NCBI GenBank assembly: GCA_948567375.1
Contig: OX419759.1
Span: 39,285,493-39,349,492, forward strand
Direction of reading: 5' to 3'
DNA: 64,000 nucleotides
Origin: Lunularia cruciata
Lineage: Eukaryota; Streptophyta; Marchantiopsida; Lunulariales; Lunulariaceae
Position 1 is the stretch's first letter; each line of letters begins with the position of its first letter. Of this stretch, positions 47,084-57,762 are shown one piece after another. The position numbers and the translations under genes are program-made. The notes under the pieces were generated by a model. The model was given only the letters and a program-made list of their open reading frames with translations, did no database searches and was not told the origin of the DNA.

Positions 47084-47500
47084 CTATAAACTCTGTGGAT
47101 TGGTGGAGAAGAGCACAACATCATCTGCATAAAGGAGTGCATGAATCGTCCAAGAGCCAACCTTTACACCTATAGCTCCAGCTTCCATGAGTAGTCTCTC
47201 TAGATCATCGATGAAGATTCCAAATAGAGTTGGGGATAAGGAGAAGCCTTGAATCACACCCATTGTGCTAAGGACATCTTGAGAGCTCAAAGACAAAAGT
47301 CTCACAACCACTCTCTCATAGAGTCTAGAGATAGCACCAATCAGATCAGCTGAAACACCAACTTCAATGAGTCTCTCACTTAGAGATTTCCTAAGCACCT
47401 TATCAAAGGCCTTCCTAAAATCAACAAATGCAACATAGAGAGCTCTCCCAACACCCTTAGATTTCCACCAAATAAAATGGAGTACCAATAGGTGATCCAA
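47084..47500 (-). pseudogene. LINE-A RT palm with intact YADD
   Basis: An open stretch of 138 codons with VAFVDFRKAFDKVLRKSL (first catalytic Asp), VIQGFSLSPTLFGIFIDDLE and HALLYADDVVLFSTNP (catalytic Asp pair). These are the conserved boxes of a reverse transcriptase. It is one of two copies in the window with a normal YADD box. It is part of a broken ORF2: a stop follows at the 3' side and frameshifts occur upstream. Confidence 0.8.
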
Positions 47501-48654
47501 AGTACTAAAGCTTGATCTGAAACCAACTTGGCACTTAGCTCAAATTTTGTACTTTTCAGCCCAAGTACTCAACCTAGACTCCAAAATTTGAGCATACAAC
47601 TTGGCAAAGATACTACCAACTAGTATGGTACGGTAATTGGTGACAATATCTCTGTGACTAGACTTGTGAATAGTAACTACCTTCTTCAAGCACCATCTAT
47701 TAGGAAAGCCACACCTGATTGTCTCATTCAAGAGAGAAGTGAGTATTGGAATCGGATGGCTATCGCCCTACTTCAGAAGTTCAACACATAGTCCATCAAG
47801 GGCTTCAGCCTTACCATTGGCCAACTTCTGGAGTTGGTACTTGACATCAGCTTCAGAGATGGTGAGAGTAGATCCAAGGCTAGATGCCATGTTGGGAGCA
47901 TCACAGAAAAAGTACAGATCCTTCACATAGTTACAAAGCTCCTTTAGATCCAATGATAGAGATGGAGATCTGATGGTTACCTTCTAGAAGAAGGTAACCA
48001 TCTAGAAAGCCTTGGGATTGCTCCTAGTTTAGTGCTCAACTCAACCCCCTTGAGTCTCAAAAATGCTTGCTTCTTGCTCTTCATCAACTTTCTATAAGAG
48101 ACAAAAGCCTGATTTTGTGCAATCTGATCAAGAGATCTATCCATAGCTTTGGTCCTTGCCATTTTACAGTTAGCATCATACCACCTATTGCAAGGGAGAC
48201 CAAGTCTCTTCCTATGGGAACCTCTTGGAAACAAAGTTGTTGATGTAGATTGAAGAAGTTCAACCAACTGATCACTACGTTGTTGAAAATCAGAACTCCA
48301 CTCCATAGAGCTCAATTTGTCATGGATAGTTTGTTGGTATAGATCTATCTTGTGAAAATCTAGATGAATTTTCCCTCTAAATGCATGTTCAATAGGTAAT
48401 GTAGTTCTATTGGATGGCACAAGATAGAGGTGCATGGTCACATTTTGTTGAAGATCCAAAATAGCAAAATTTGAGACAATGTGTATATCATTGGGAGAGG
48501 TGAGCATATAATCTACAATGATTGATCCACCAGAAGCAAAGCATGTGCTCTTACAAGTTTCTAGAAATTGAGAAATGCCATTCAAGATCTTCAAGTTACA
48601 ATTGGTACCAAAGCTTAAAAAGTGCTCACTCAAGATCTTTGGAAGAGCGGGACC

Positions 48655-49347
48655 TGTGAGCCGGCCTGTCTCTCACTCAGGATGAACCTCTGATGGCTAT
48701 TATGGTAGCACACCATGGACTAAGAAGGCAAGGAACCCCAACTCCATCATACTCCTCCAAGGCTAACACTCCAAGACTCAAGACATTGCTCACTAGAGAA
48801 CTCAATGAGAGAGAGATAGTTGCAAAATGAAAGGATGATGAGTACCTCCTCACCCCTTGTTTATATACTTGTGAAATAGTTACATACCAAAGTTACTAAT
48901 TACCGTAGTAACTCAAGTTACTAGACTAAAAGTCAAGTAAAGTCAAAAAGTAGAAAGGAATATCCATTCACATGGGCATATTCCCCTAAGCATGTGGTCT
49001 TATCTTGACCCAACCACTAAGTCAAGGATTCCTTCACATGGGCTATCCTTGGACTATAGAAGAATCCAAAACAAAAAGGTTTGCGGGCCCAAGAGTTCTC
49101 AACTCTTTCCTCAAAGCCAAACACCTAGGAATAATACCAAGTCAACACACTAAAATCCAAAATATTGGTGCTCATCTTTTCTACTTCCTCTAAAGTAAGG
49201 TCCCTTCTATCTTAGCTATGACTAACTTTAGCTAACCATGACTAATATAGAACCATCCTTTATCTCTATATAAATAATATCTCTTAAGTACTTGTAATAC
49301 CAAGCTAAATATCACAATACCACACACATGCACAAATGGGTGTTACA
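48655..49347 (-). mobile_element. Solo LTR of family C with 4-bp target-site duplication
   Basis: On the minus strand it starts TGTAACACCC (49347) and ends GGCCGGCTCACA (48655), 693 bp. It is flanked by GACC at 48651-48654 and GACC at 49348-49351, and removing it with one GACC restores the LINE-A endonuclease text. No internal region remains, so it arose by LTR-LTR recombination. Confidence 0.9.
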
Positions 49348-49495
49348 GACCAAGCACTAGAATGGTCTATCAAACTGTGGAAAGTGTCATTCTCAAGATC
49401 ATTAAACTCAAGAATCTGAGAAACTTGGATCCTAGCATTGAAATTACCAAGAACAAGTATTGCACCTTTACTTTGAAACTCCAACACATCCTTTG

Positions 49496-49879
49496 TCAAG
49501 GAGTGGAAAGGTTGCATGGTATTGAGCACTCCAATTGAATAGTGAAAGCAAGGATGCAAGGTGCAGCAACTTCTCCAATCCTCAACCATTGGTATTGTAC
49601 ACTTGAGTCTTGGCTGATCAAAGAGACTGATTTTTCAAAGCTAGATCTGACGCAAGTAGCAATACCTCCAAAGCCCATGCCTCTATGTTGCCTCCTCTTG
49701 TTCCAAGTTGAACCAACAAGAGTGAATCCTTCAATATCTTGAATGGTTTTTTTTTCATGTTCACATGTCTCCACAAGATTGATCATATCAACATCATCCC
49801 ACAAAGTCTTAGCGCTTGAGTACTTGGAATGTGAGAGCCCATGAATATTCCAAAACAACATTCTAAGGGTTTGGAATTG
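49496..49879 (-). pseudogene. LINE-A ORF2 endonuclease N-terminal part
   Basis: Directly after the TAG at 49880-49882 the frame reads QFQTLRMLFWNIHGLSHSKYSS and continues open to 49496 (TWNKRRQHRGMGFGGIATCVR). The codon at 49861 is ATG here but GTG in four of the six copies. The frame is the same as that of ORF1. Confidence 0.75.
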
Positions 49880-50653
49880 CTATGCAGTAGTTGATGATCT
49901 CCTTTGGGTGATCATAGCTCCATTATCTCTCAAGAATGCAACAAAACCTTCTTGTTGGACCACTTTCACTTTTTCTAATTCTCCTTTCTTTGCTTGCCAT
50001 TGGAGAGATTTGAGATCAGGGTCCAACCAGATATGCCGCCCCTTCAATACAACCTTGTTTGCCATCACTAAATTCCTCTGAGTTTCAAAGCCAAATGTCA
50101 CCAAAATGCTTTGTGGTTGTGCACCTTGTTGTCCCAATCTATATGGTTCCAAAATCTGAGGATCATGGACTCTCAAAGAATCAATAATAAACTCACACAC
50201 TAAGGCCTTGGTGTCTTCCTTCTTAGTCTTTGGCAAACTTGAAATCCTCAAGTTCTTCATTCTGACCGGTTGGTTCTCCTTCTCAACCTCATGCTCTTGC
50301 AAGTAAGAGATTTGAGCCACCTTAGTAGTTTCAGCACATGACTTCATCTTGACCACTAATGTCTCAACAATCTCTTGTAGCCCTCCATTTTGTGAAGCAA
50401 TGTTGGTTGCTTGTGCTCCCAAGGAAGCAACCTTCTCGGTAGCATCCATCGTATCCTTGGTGGAGTCTAACAACAAATTGTTTCTCTTCTTGAGTTCTTG
50501 GATATAAAGTGTGACTAAATTCAAAGACACTTTCACAGTCTTGACCTCTGCTCTTATGGTTTCCAAATCTACCATAAGAATGTTCATGCATTGAGACATA
50601 GGGGCAAAGAAGCTTTTGAGTTCCTTGTGGAAGTCATTTGCTTTTTTGTACAT
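49880..50653 (-). pseudogene. LINE-A ORF1, longest open copy (257 codons)
   Basis: From ATG at 50653 the frame encodes a coiled-coil N-terminal part (DFHKELKSFFAPMSQCMN, AEVKTVKVSLNLVTLYIQEL). An RRM-like part follows (RMKNLRISSLPK, then ALVCEFIIDSLRVHDPQI, then QSILVTFGFETQRNLVMANK), then a basic C-terminal part (KGRHIWLDPDLKSLQWQAKK), ending SSTTA before TAG. The true N-terminus (MALKQQQLAE in another copy) is lost here through a 1-bp deletion just before 50653. The layout parallels L1 ORF1p; no zinc knuckle is present, unlike many plant LINE ORF1 proteins. Confidence 0.75.
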
Positions 50654-51890
50654 TCAGCAAGTTGTTGCTATTTTGAGGCTATATCATCAATGTCTTGCAA
50701 CATCTTGGAGACTTCCATTATAGACTCTCAAAAGTGCTGCTATGAGAATGTATCCTCTACCCTTCATTCAAGCTCTGTGAATTCTTGGAAAACCCTTGAA
50801 ATTTTGGTTATCTGAAAGAGTTTAACAGATTTCAAATTCCCATGGTTTCTGTTTTAAAGAATATAACTCTACATGAATCTAAATCCACCAATGGCTCTAC
50901 AAATATTTATTTTCCTGAACCAAAAATCTACTCATTTGGACTTGTAAATCAAAAGTTATAAACTTTTGAATATGTACTTTCCTGCATGAAATTTTTAAAA
51001 TTTTACAGATTTTGAAAATTCATAACCTTCACCACAAAGCTTCAAATTCTACAAGTAAGGTCTCAATCAAAAGATTTTGAAGACCTCTTTAAAATGCATC
51101 AAATATCAACTCATTTGAGCAGATAGGTACAGAATTATGGACTCCAGAGTTTGCTATGCTTAACTTCTAAATCTCATTGAAACACAAAATTCAAATGCTT
51201 ATAACTTCAAGCAAAAAGCTTCAAATTTCATGAGAACAGTTTCAATCAATAGCACTTGACAAGATACTTCTAATGAATCCAGAATCACCTCATTTGAAGA
51301 TGTGAGTCCAAAGTTCCAACCTCTGAAAGTTGTAGATGTGAGCACCACCAAGCGCACAGGATCACAAAATGATGAAATTCAGAACTTGCTGCATAGGACG
51401 CCAACTTCAGCAATCAAGGACTCAATAGAAAGTTCTTTCCAAGGCATTCCTAGTGAACCTAATATTGAAACATTTGGACATCAGACCAGACAGCTACAAC
51501 ATTTTGAAATTGTAACTCCAAACCCTAAAATCTCCCAAATGTACCAGAATTCGAACCCCTGTAACTTTGTGCCTGAATTCAAGGTGTTAGTATGCTTAGT
51601 GTCAATTGAAAGAGCTTGCAAAGGTGCATCTCTTGCCACAAAAATCACTTGATTTGGACACCAATTGAAACAATTACAAACTCTGAAAAATGGACTCTCT
51701 ATCAAGAAATTTAAATTTATTGTTACTTTTAGTACAGAGCTCAAATTGTTACAATCTTGGTATCTATGGAAAAATCTTGGCAAGGCGCTTCTAACAAGAC
51801 CAGAACCGCAGTGTTCGGACATGGATGCAATGAGATATAGCTTGCCAAACTTTTGGGACTCCTCTCTCCTAAAAACTTTCAAATCCTCTC
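50654..51890 (-). repeat. LINE-A 5' leader with ~179-bp tandem units
   Basis: The core 'tcatttgga' type motif occurs at 50935, 51114, 51293, 51473 and 51653, with intervals of 179, 179, 180 and 180 bp. Within each unit, phrases such as 'caatcaaaag' and 'cttgacaaga' recur at similar offsets. A less regular last unit follows to 51890. Non-coding. Confidence 0.8.
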
Positions 51891-51905
51891 TTCAAGTTAC
51901 ATTTC

Positions 51906-52880
51906 ATTCTCTTGTGCCATAGCAAACACTATGTCCCTAATAGCATCATTGGTAGCTATCCTCTATCTTCCAAAAGGACTATGTCATATGGATCGCACCT
52001 GCATCTAATGTAGAACCACATTCGCAAGTGAGTAATGAAGATGTATATAAGTGGATCAAACCTAGGCAAAACCTCATTGTTGTAGAGAAAGTAGCTAGTG
52101 CGAGTTGCAATGCACTAAAAAGCCATAAAAAGACCACACAAAAGAAATAAGATTTGCCAAGGATCCACCAACCTCCCTAAGCTCTCTAAAGATGGATGCT
52201 CATAAGATGTTATTAAAAGTGTTCTCAACATCCACCTATAGGATACCCCAGTCACGATGGATATCTAAGAGTGCCTTAATGCCTAGCCTCACATCCTCCA
52301 AGTGTAGCTATTCCAAATTGATGTGGCCTGAGGTGCTATTGGAAGTGAGAACGATGTTGAAGGACAATGGTGCGGTTGACCAAACATAAAAAGATCTCTC
52401 TAATAGCAATTGGTCCAATGCACCCCGTGTCTTTCTCCATCATAAGAAGTCAACTAGCACCTAACACCCGACTAACATACATAAAAATGTTCCCTCGCGC
52501 TATTGTTTCAACCACCTAAAACAACTTGGTAAAACCACTAAAAGTATCATCCACCTGAAAGCAACCTCTAAGATACTCACATACTATCACCGACAAGGCT
52601 CTTGAGGAAAGACGAAAGGTAGTGCACAATGTTTATACAAAAAGTGACCAATCAAGATATAAAAACTACTCAGGTGAATAATCTAAGATCTTTAGTGGTA
52701 ATCACTCTTCTAACATAGGAAATGGTGAACTATAAAAATGGCTGAGGTGAATAATCTAAAACCTCTAGTGGTAATCTCTCCTTTAGCATAGGATATGATG
52801 ACTGTACAATAAAATAATCTCATCAATATAACTAGTATTTTACCAGGTCACCCATCGAAGTGAGGGTAATGGCTTTAAAT
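51906..52880 (-). pseudogene. Family B RT element fragment
   Basis: 51914-52125 matches 16798-17010, and 52300-52700 matches about 17985-18390, the RT region with the PISIGE block, in the same order and orientation. The intervening part differs or is deleted. The matches carry many substitutions and stops. The 3' end of the element is missing; the left border abuts the LINE-A leader. Confidence 0.7.
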
Positions 52881-52932
52881 AGAAGAGCATTGCACATGAA
52901 GATTCAATTGATACTTTTGCTATTATTAAATA

Positions 52933-53150
52933 AAAGGCGACCGCATAGGAAAAATGAAGGATGTGAAGTTCCCATCAAGTCCATACAAGGGAGAGAAAAA
53001 AAGTAACATGGGGCTAAGCCCCAATAGAGTCGATATGAGAAATCTGCACTCCCGCACCTAAAATATCCGGGATATGAGAAATCTGCACTCCCGCACCTAA
53101 AATATCCGGGCTATGCAAGTCGGACGGTCTACACACAACTTATGCCAATA
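52933..53150 (-). mobile_element. Family B 3'-end copy with internal duplication
   Basis: It starts at the 3' terminus ('aaaaggcgaccgcatagg') and includes the GGGGCTAAGCCCC hairpin near 53012-53024. It extends further into the 3' UTR than the other tail copies, matching 16290-16335. A ~40-bp piece ('gatatgagaaatctgcact...') is duplicated in tandem at about 53032 and 53070. Confidence 0.7.
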
Positions 53151-53264
53151 TGCGAAAAATCTTTTTTTGCAATTTAAGAACCATCTAGCGTAAGAGCTCG
53201 ACACGTGTAAATATACGGATTAAGTCAAGTAGCAAATGCATTAACTTGCCGACTAGTTAAAGTT

Positions 53265-53348
53265 ATTGGGGCTTAGCCCCATGTTATTTTTTTTTTCTTG
53301 ATGGGGTCTTCCCATCCTTCGTTTTTCCTACGCGGTCGCCTTTTCACT
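53265..53348 (+). mobile_element. Family B 3'-end insertion with 9-bp target-site duplication
   Basis: It contains the GGGGCTTAGCCCC hairpin, an oligo-T stretch and the terminal GGTCGCCTTTT, plus CACT. It is flanked by exact GTTAAAGTT at 53256-53264 and 53349-53357. It is a severely 5'-truncated copy inserted 137 bp upstream of the preferred start codon of the next gene. Confidence 0.85.
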
Positions 53349-53484
53349 GTTAAAGTTTGGCAATGAACGGAAAGACCCGCAGTCCTTGGCCGCATTGTAA
53401 ACCCTGGAAAATTTCGCATACCTGCAGGGAGGCATAGATTCTCGAACAGTTAGTGTGTGTATGGGTTTTGTGAGAAGTGAAATT

Positions 53485-56009
53485 ATGGCTCTCATATTTG
53501 GAGCAGCTCCCTGCACAACCTCAGGTGCTGGGATCCCGTCGAGACTGGTCAGCTTGGCGGATGGAGCTGGTTCGTCTAGCAGGGTCGAGTTTACGAACAG
53601 ATCAGGATTCGCATTAGGATTGAGCAGTAAGCAGGAGCTGGAAATTGGAAGGTGTGGGAGAGGAATTACAGGACGAAGAGCGTCGTTTAAAATATTGAGT
53701 GTCGCACACAATGCAAATATTGCTTCGGGGACCAGAGTAGGGCAGTTTAAGGATAATATTCCAGAGGTTGGAAGTGCTGAAGCAGGGCCCGAGGAGGAAG
53801 AGACACAGGGGGCTGAAGGGGACAGTCAGGTGGAGGAAGATGGGGACCAAGAATTGGAGATGGGATTCAAAATGAGTCGTGTTTGTGACAGGTTGATTGA
53901 AGTTTTTATGATTGAGAAAAGGACTCCTGTTGAATGGCGAAAGTTGTTAGCTTTCAGTGAGGAGTGGACTAAAATCAGACCGCACTTCTTCAATCGCTGC
54001 CAAACAAACGCCAAGGCGGAAGAAGATCCCAAGAAGAGAGGTGACCTACTGAAACTCGCCAGGAAGTTGAAGCAGGTCAGTGGTGCATTGCCCATCGAGT
54101 GGTTATCTGTGAAGTCCAAATTGCCCTGGGTTTATTAGGCTTTAGTCATATAGTGAATGTTACCTTTCTGACTGTGTTATTTCCCATTGAGACTCTTAAT
54201 GTAGTTGGTGTATCATCGATGATTATCGTTCTTAACGGGTTGGCTCTAAGAGTAGTGAATGCGTTGAAGCCGAAGCGAATACCAAATTTGAAGTGACTTC
54301 CAATTGTAGAAAGCATACCAACAGAGGCCGATAACCTTTTTTCCAGGTTGATGATGACATGATGCGGCATGACGACTTGTTAGCAGAAGTAGAAATGTCC
54401 CCACTAAATTTAGATATTATTGTTGCCAAGCGACGGAAGGACTTCACCAGCGATTTCTTTGAGCACTTGCACACTCTTTGTGATGCCAGCTACAAAAATT
54501 TGAACCGCCGTGATGGTAATATGCCTTAACTCTGCTAAAGTTCGTGCAAGATTTGAGTGTTCTTTTGCATTCAGTTCGTTCCTTCTGAGGCGTTCATCCA
54601 TTCTCTAGACAGCACCACTCTCAACGATCTCTGGAGATGTAACTGTTTGGAATCTAGAAGTTTTGTATCAGTTGATAGCACACTTTAGGCCCTCCCTGGA
54701 AGCTGTTCTGCCTGGTTTAACCTGGGAGCAGGTCATCGGGGTCCAGAGGTATAGGTCTTAACTGTTGGGAGTGAGTCAGAGTTTCAGAGAACATAGTTAG
54801 GGTGAAATTCTAGTAATGACTGATGATAGGTAAAGAGCAGGGACTCGTATCTAATTGTTCTCACATGTTTAGTGGGAGGATTTAAATGCAGCTTGAGTAG
54901 TTGATTGAATGGTGGCTGTGCTTGCTTGCTCAATTTTCGTTATACAGAAATCGCCGCAATAGCAGGAAAGTGCTTGTCAGCAATCCAAGCACATGATCGA
55001 GCGCAAGAGGACGACGAAGCCCTGGCTGATGCACAATTGAAGTTTGATGACATTTTGAACTCGCCTTCTCTGGAAGCTGCTGCCAACAAAATTGACCAAC
55101 TTGCGAAGAGACAGGAGCTTGATTCGACCTTGATGCTTCTTATCACCAAAGCATGGGCAGCAGCTAAGGAATCTTCAATGATGAAAGACGAGGTCAGGTC
55201 TCTACTAAGTATTTGTGAAGTTTTATTTAGTTACTAATCGTTCTACCATAATGCTACATCCGGAAAGGAAACAAAGCAGGTCTTATCTCGAGGTTGTGAA
55301 AGCTGTCCTGACTAAAATAAATTTCCCGTTCTCTTTTACAGGTAAAAGACATCATGTTTCATCTGTACAATGTTGCTAGGGGTAACATGCAAAGACTCGT
55401 TCCTAGAGAAGTCCGGATTATACGACATCTGCTGGCCATTCGGGATCCTCGTGAACGATTTGCTGCGATGACAGACGCGTTTTCTCCTGGAGATGAACTC
55501 GAGGGCAAAAATGAAGACATGCTGTACACGTTAGTCTTTCTTCTTTTCTCTGTTTGTTTTTTGTTATTAGCTTAGGGTTCAGATTGTTGCTTTGGGAACG
55601 TTCTTCACTCGCTTTATGGGGACTCGTTCTGCGGGTCTTTAGAGTTTCCTGCGGGTTGTCTGTTACCATCCCGCATGCTTTGGTTATTATAGAACCATCA
55701 AAACTGGGCATCGTTGCCGAAATATGTCAAGTGAGTCAAGAGTCATCAGTCCTTGTGAGTGGAAGGTCTGGTTTTTATGAAGTGATTCTCGCATAGAATC
55801 CATCTCGTGTTAAAGCAAATTTAAGAGGCTTGCACGTTGATTTTCACAGGACCCCGGAGGATCTGCACAAGTGGGTGAAGGTTGTATTGGATGCTTATCA
55901 CACAAATAAACAGGGGACCCTTATTAAAGAAGCACGGAATCTTATGAATCCGGAAGTCATCGGTCGGCTGCAAGTGCTGCTAGAAATTCTTGAAGACCAG
56001 TTTTTGTAG
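53485..56009 (+). CDS. Plastid-targeted conserved plant protein, At4g37920 orthologue (5 exons)
   Basis: Exons 53485-54075, 54347-54515, 54948-55192, 55342-55529 and 55850-56009 join with GT-AG introns and consistent phases to give 450 residues. The protein matches what I know of Arabidopsis At4g37920, annotated as chloroplastic and of unknown molecular function. Conserved blocks are RLIEVFMIEKRTPVEWRKLL (exon 1), IVAKRRKDFTSDFFEHL (exon 2), CLSAIQAHDRA and KFDDILNSPSLEAAANKI (exon 3), VKDIMFHLYNVARGNMQRLV (exon 4), and TPEDLHKWVKVVLDAYHTNK (exon 5). The first ~80 residues are rich in Ser, Arg, Gly and Ala, as in a transit peptide, and an acidic linker follows. The start at 53485 (A at -3, G at +4) is preferred; an in-frame ATG at 53461 has a weak context. 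The gene is convergent with TAF12 and appears intact. Confidence 0.9.
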
Positions 56010-57762
56010 AGCGTGGGATAGCGAATAGTTGAATGCCAGGTCAAATCACTGTAAATTTAAGCACTTCTAGGTTGTAGAATTGCATGCTCTACCAGTCGGA
56101 CAATGCATGGCTTAAATCGTCACCGTATTTCAGATCGTTACCCCTGTAAAGGTTAAATGCATCAAGCTTGCTACAGCTTCCAATCTAAATAAATCTCAAG
56201 TTGACATTAACTCATTTGATCACCACAAGTCTTAGTCTTTGAGTATGCTAGAAAGGTTTGCAACTTATCCATGGAAAATATACCTGTCAGCTGACGAGGT
56301 ACAAAAATGGACATTCTACGGGTAAAAACTCGAAAAGTAAACTGCTGATAAATTCTTTGCTACCTAGCCGCTGGGCCTAGCAATTATCATTTAGCCCACT
56401 AATTGCGCGCACAGTGAAGAAAAGATGGCTTTTGAAGTCAATCGAAGGCAAAGCCAGGTAGAACCTCAGAGGTCCTTAAGAGTTTGTTAAGAGAAGACTA
56501 ACACCCAGAGCGAGCCAGTTTTGGGTTCTAATTCAACACACATCGCCCACCATCCCTGACAGTCAAATCATAGCGAGGTTCGAAGGAGCGTCCGTGTCAA
56601 GTCGGATGTTTTTAAATGAAAGCTAAGTTCGGCTTCTGCGAGAATGAGATGTGAAGCCCGCTTTCCGCGTGGAGGCTTCTTTTAGTGTGAGTCCTCACAG
56701 TAAACGTTGCTTTTCCAGGTGTTGCTGGTTTTAACCAGAAGATCGTCCACTGGATCAGGAATTTACCCTGATTTAAAACCCCAACACATTAATAATGTAC
56801 CCACTAGTTTAATCTAAAGTGATGATCGTACGTGTTCAAACATTCTGCATTTGAACAGGAGAAGGGGACTTCTCCACGTTGATTCCTTTCAGAGACCACA
56901 CATACGGTGATGCCTGGAGAAGCCTATCGATCATAGACCACGCGAACTGGTTGGACAACGCTCATGACGGGTGAGTGACTGCAGAATGAAGGAAAAAAGA
57001 AGAAAGTCCTTCAGGAGAGCGCTTGACATCCACGTAGATGGTTAATGAAGATGGTGTTAGTTCCCTGTTTCACCCAGGAATTTCTTCACCACCACATCAA
57101 CCTGACCCGATTAGGAACCCGAGAAGGCATCACTATACCAAAGAAGTAGCAGTTCCATTATCGTCCAGTTGATCAGTTCTCTGACATGAAGCGGTGCTTG
57201 CCAAGCTTTGCTGACAGGCACCACTCGATGAGTTTTAGGAAAGATAGAAAAAGAGGGAGAGAAGTAACAGGTACGCCTATTTCTGTCATCATACCTTATA
57301 ATCTAAAGTCACCCTTAGTGAGGACGAAAGGGCTTGTACCTGTGAATATTGATGAATGGGAATCAACAACCGGTATAGATTCTTGGTCGGTTCCCAGAAG
57401 AATGACACGTATCAACTACAACCCATGTTCATCGCCCACAACAAATAGTTCCGGGAACGTGGGCCGAGTAAAGTCTGGAACTTCGGGGCTCAATCTCAAA
57501 CGATTTTCCCTCCTGGTACACATGAAGGAGACTCACCATCTAAATCTACAAGTTCGTATGGAGGAGATTGTTGTCTGAGCTTCTAAACAATGATGACCAC
57601 ATCTTTCCAGTCCTAGGCTACCAGTGTCCGCTAGAAAATGGAGGAATCAAGTTGGGGAGTGAAGATCAAATACATTTGGTGCTCAACGATCTACACGAAG
57701 TACAAGAGTTCTGAAATGTATGTACATTGATCAGAACGAAATAACACTACCACTGCTAACTT
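56010..57762. other. Intergenic region between two convergent genes
   Basis: This holds the 3' flanks of both neighbouring genes. A plus-strand ATG ORF at 57186-57578 (130 codons) and an open stretch at about 56870-56970 (reading FSTLIPFRDHTYGDAW) have no recognisable domain, and could be a decayed gene or element. No repeat shared with the rest of the window was found. Confidence 0.45.

Larger units (their letters stand above)
46271..51905 (-). mobile_element. Near full-length LINE-A copy with a nested solo LTR
   Basis: This is the best-preserved copy. Minus-strand order: leader (51890-50654, ~179-bp units at 50935, 51114, 51293, 51473 and 51653), ORF1 (50653-49883), TAG (49882-49880), endonuclease (49861 on), solo LTR (49347-48655), then endonuclease end and linker (48633-47977). 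RT palm (47953-47084, YADD intact), connection (46918-46682), C-terminal region and 3' UTR (to 46277) and tail follow. A 24-bp foldback replaces part of the C-terminal region at 46542-46600. A 25-bp palindrome interrupts the linker at 47975-47999. Confidence 0.85.

Noticed and set aside
52933-53348. A small MITE bounded by inverted family B ends
   Set aside because: The right copy has its own 9-bp duplication immediately inside the supposed element, so the two ends are separate insertions.
53826-54119. Minus-strand ORFs overlapping the At4g37920-like gene
   Set aside because: They are shadows of exon 1, whose plus-strand reading and splice phases fit a known family.
57186-57578. A 130-codon ORF between the two right-hand genes
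   Set aside because: Unrecognised, with no visible promoter or splice partner; could be chance.
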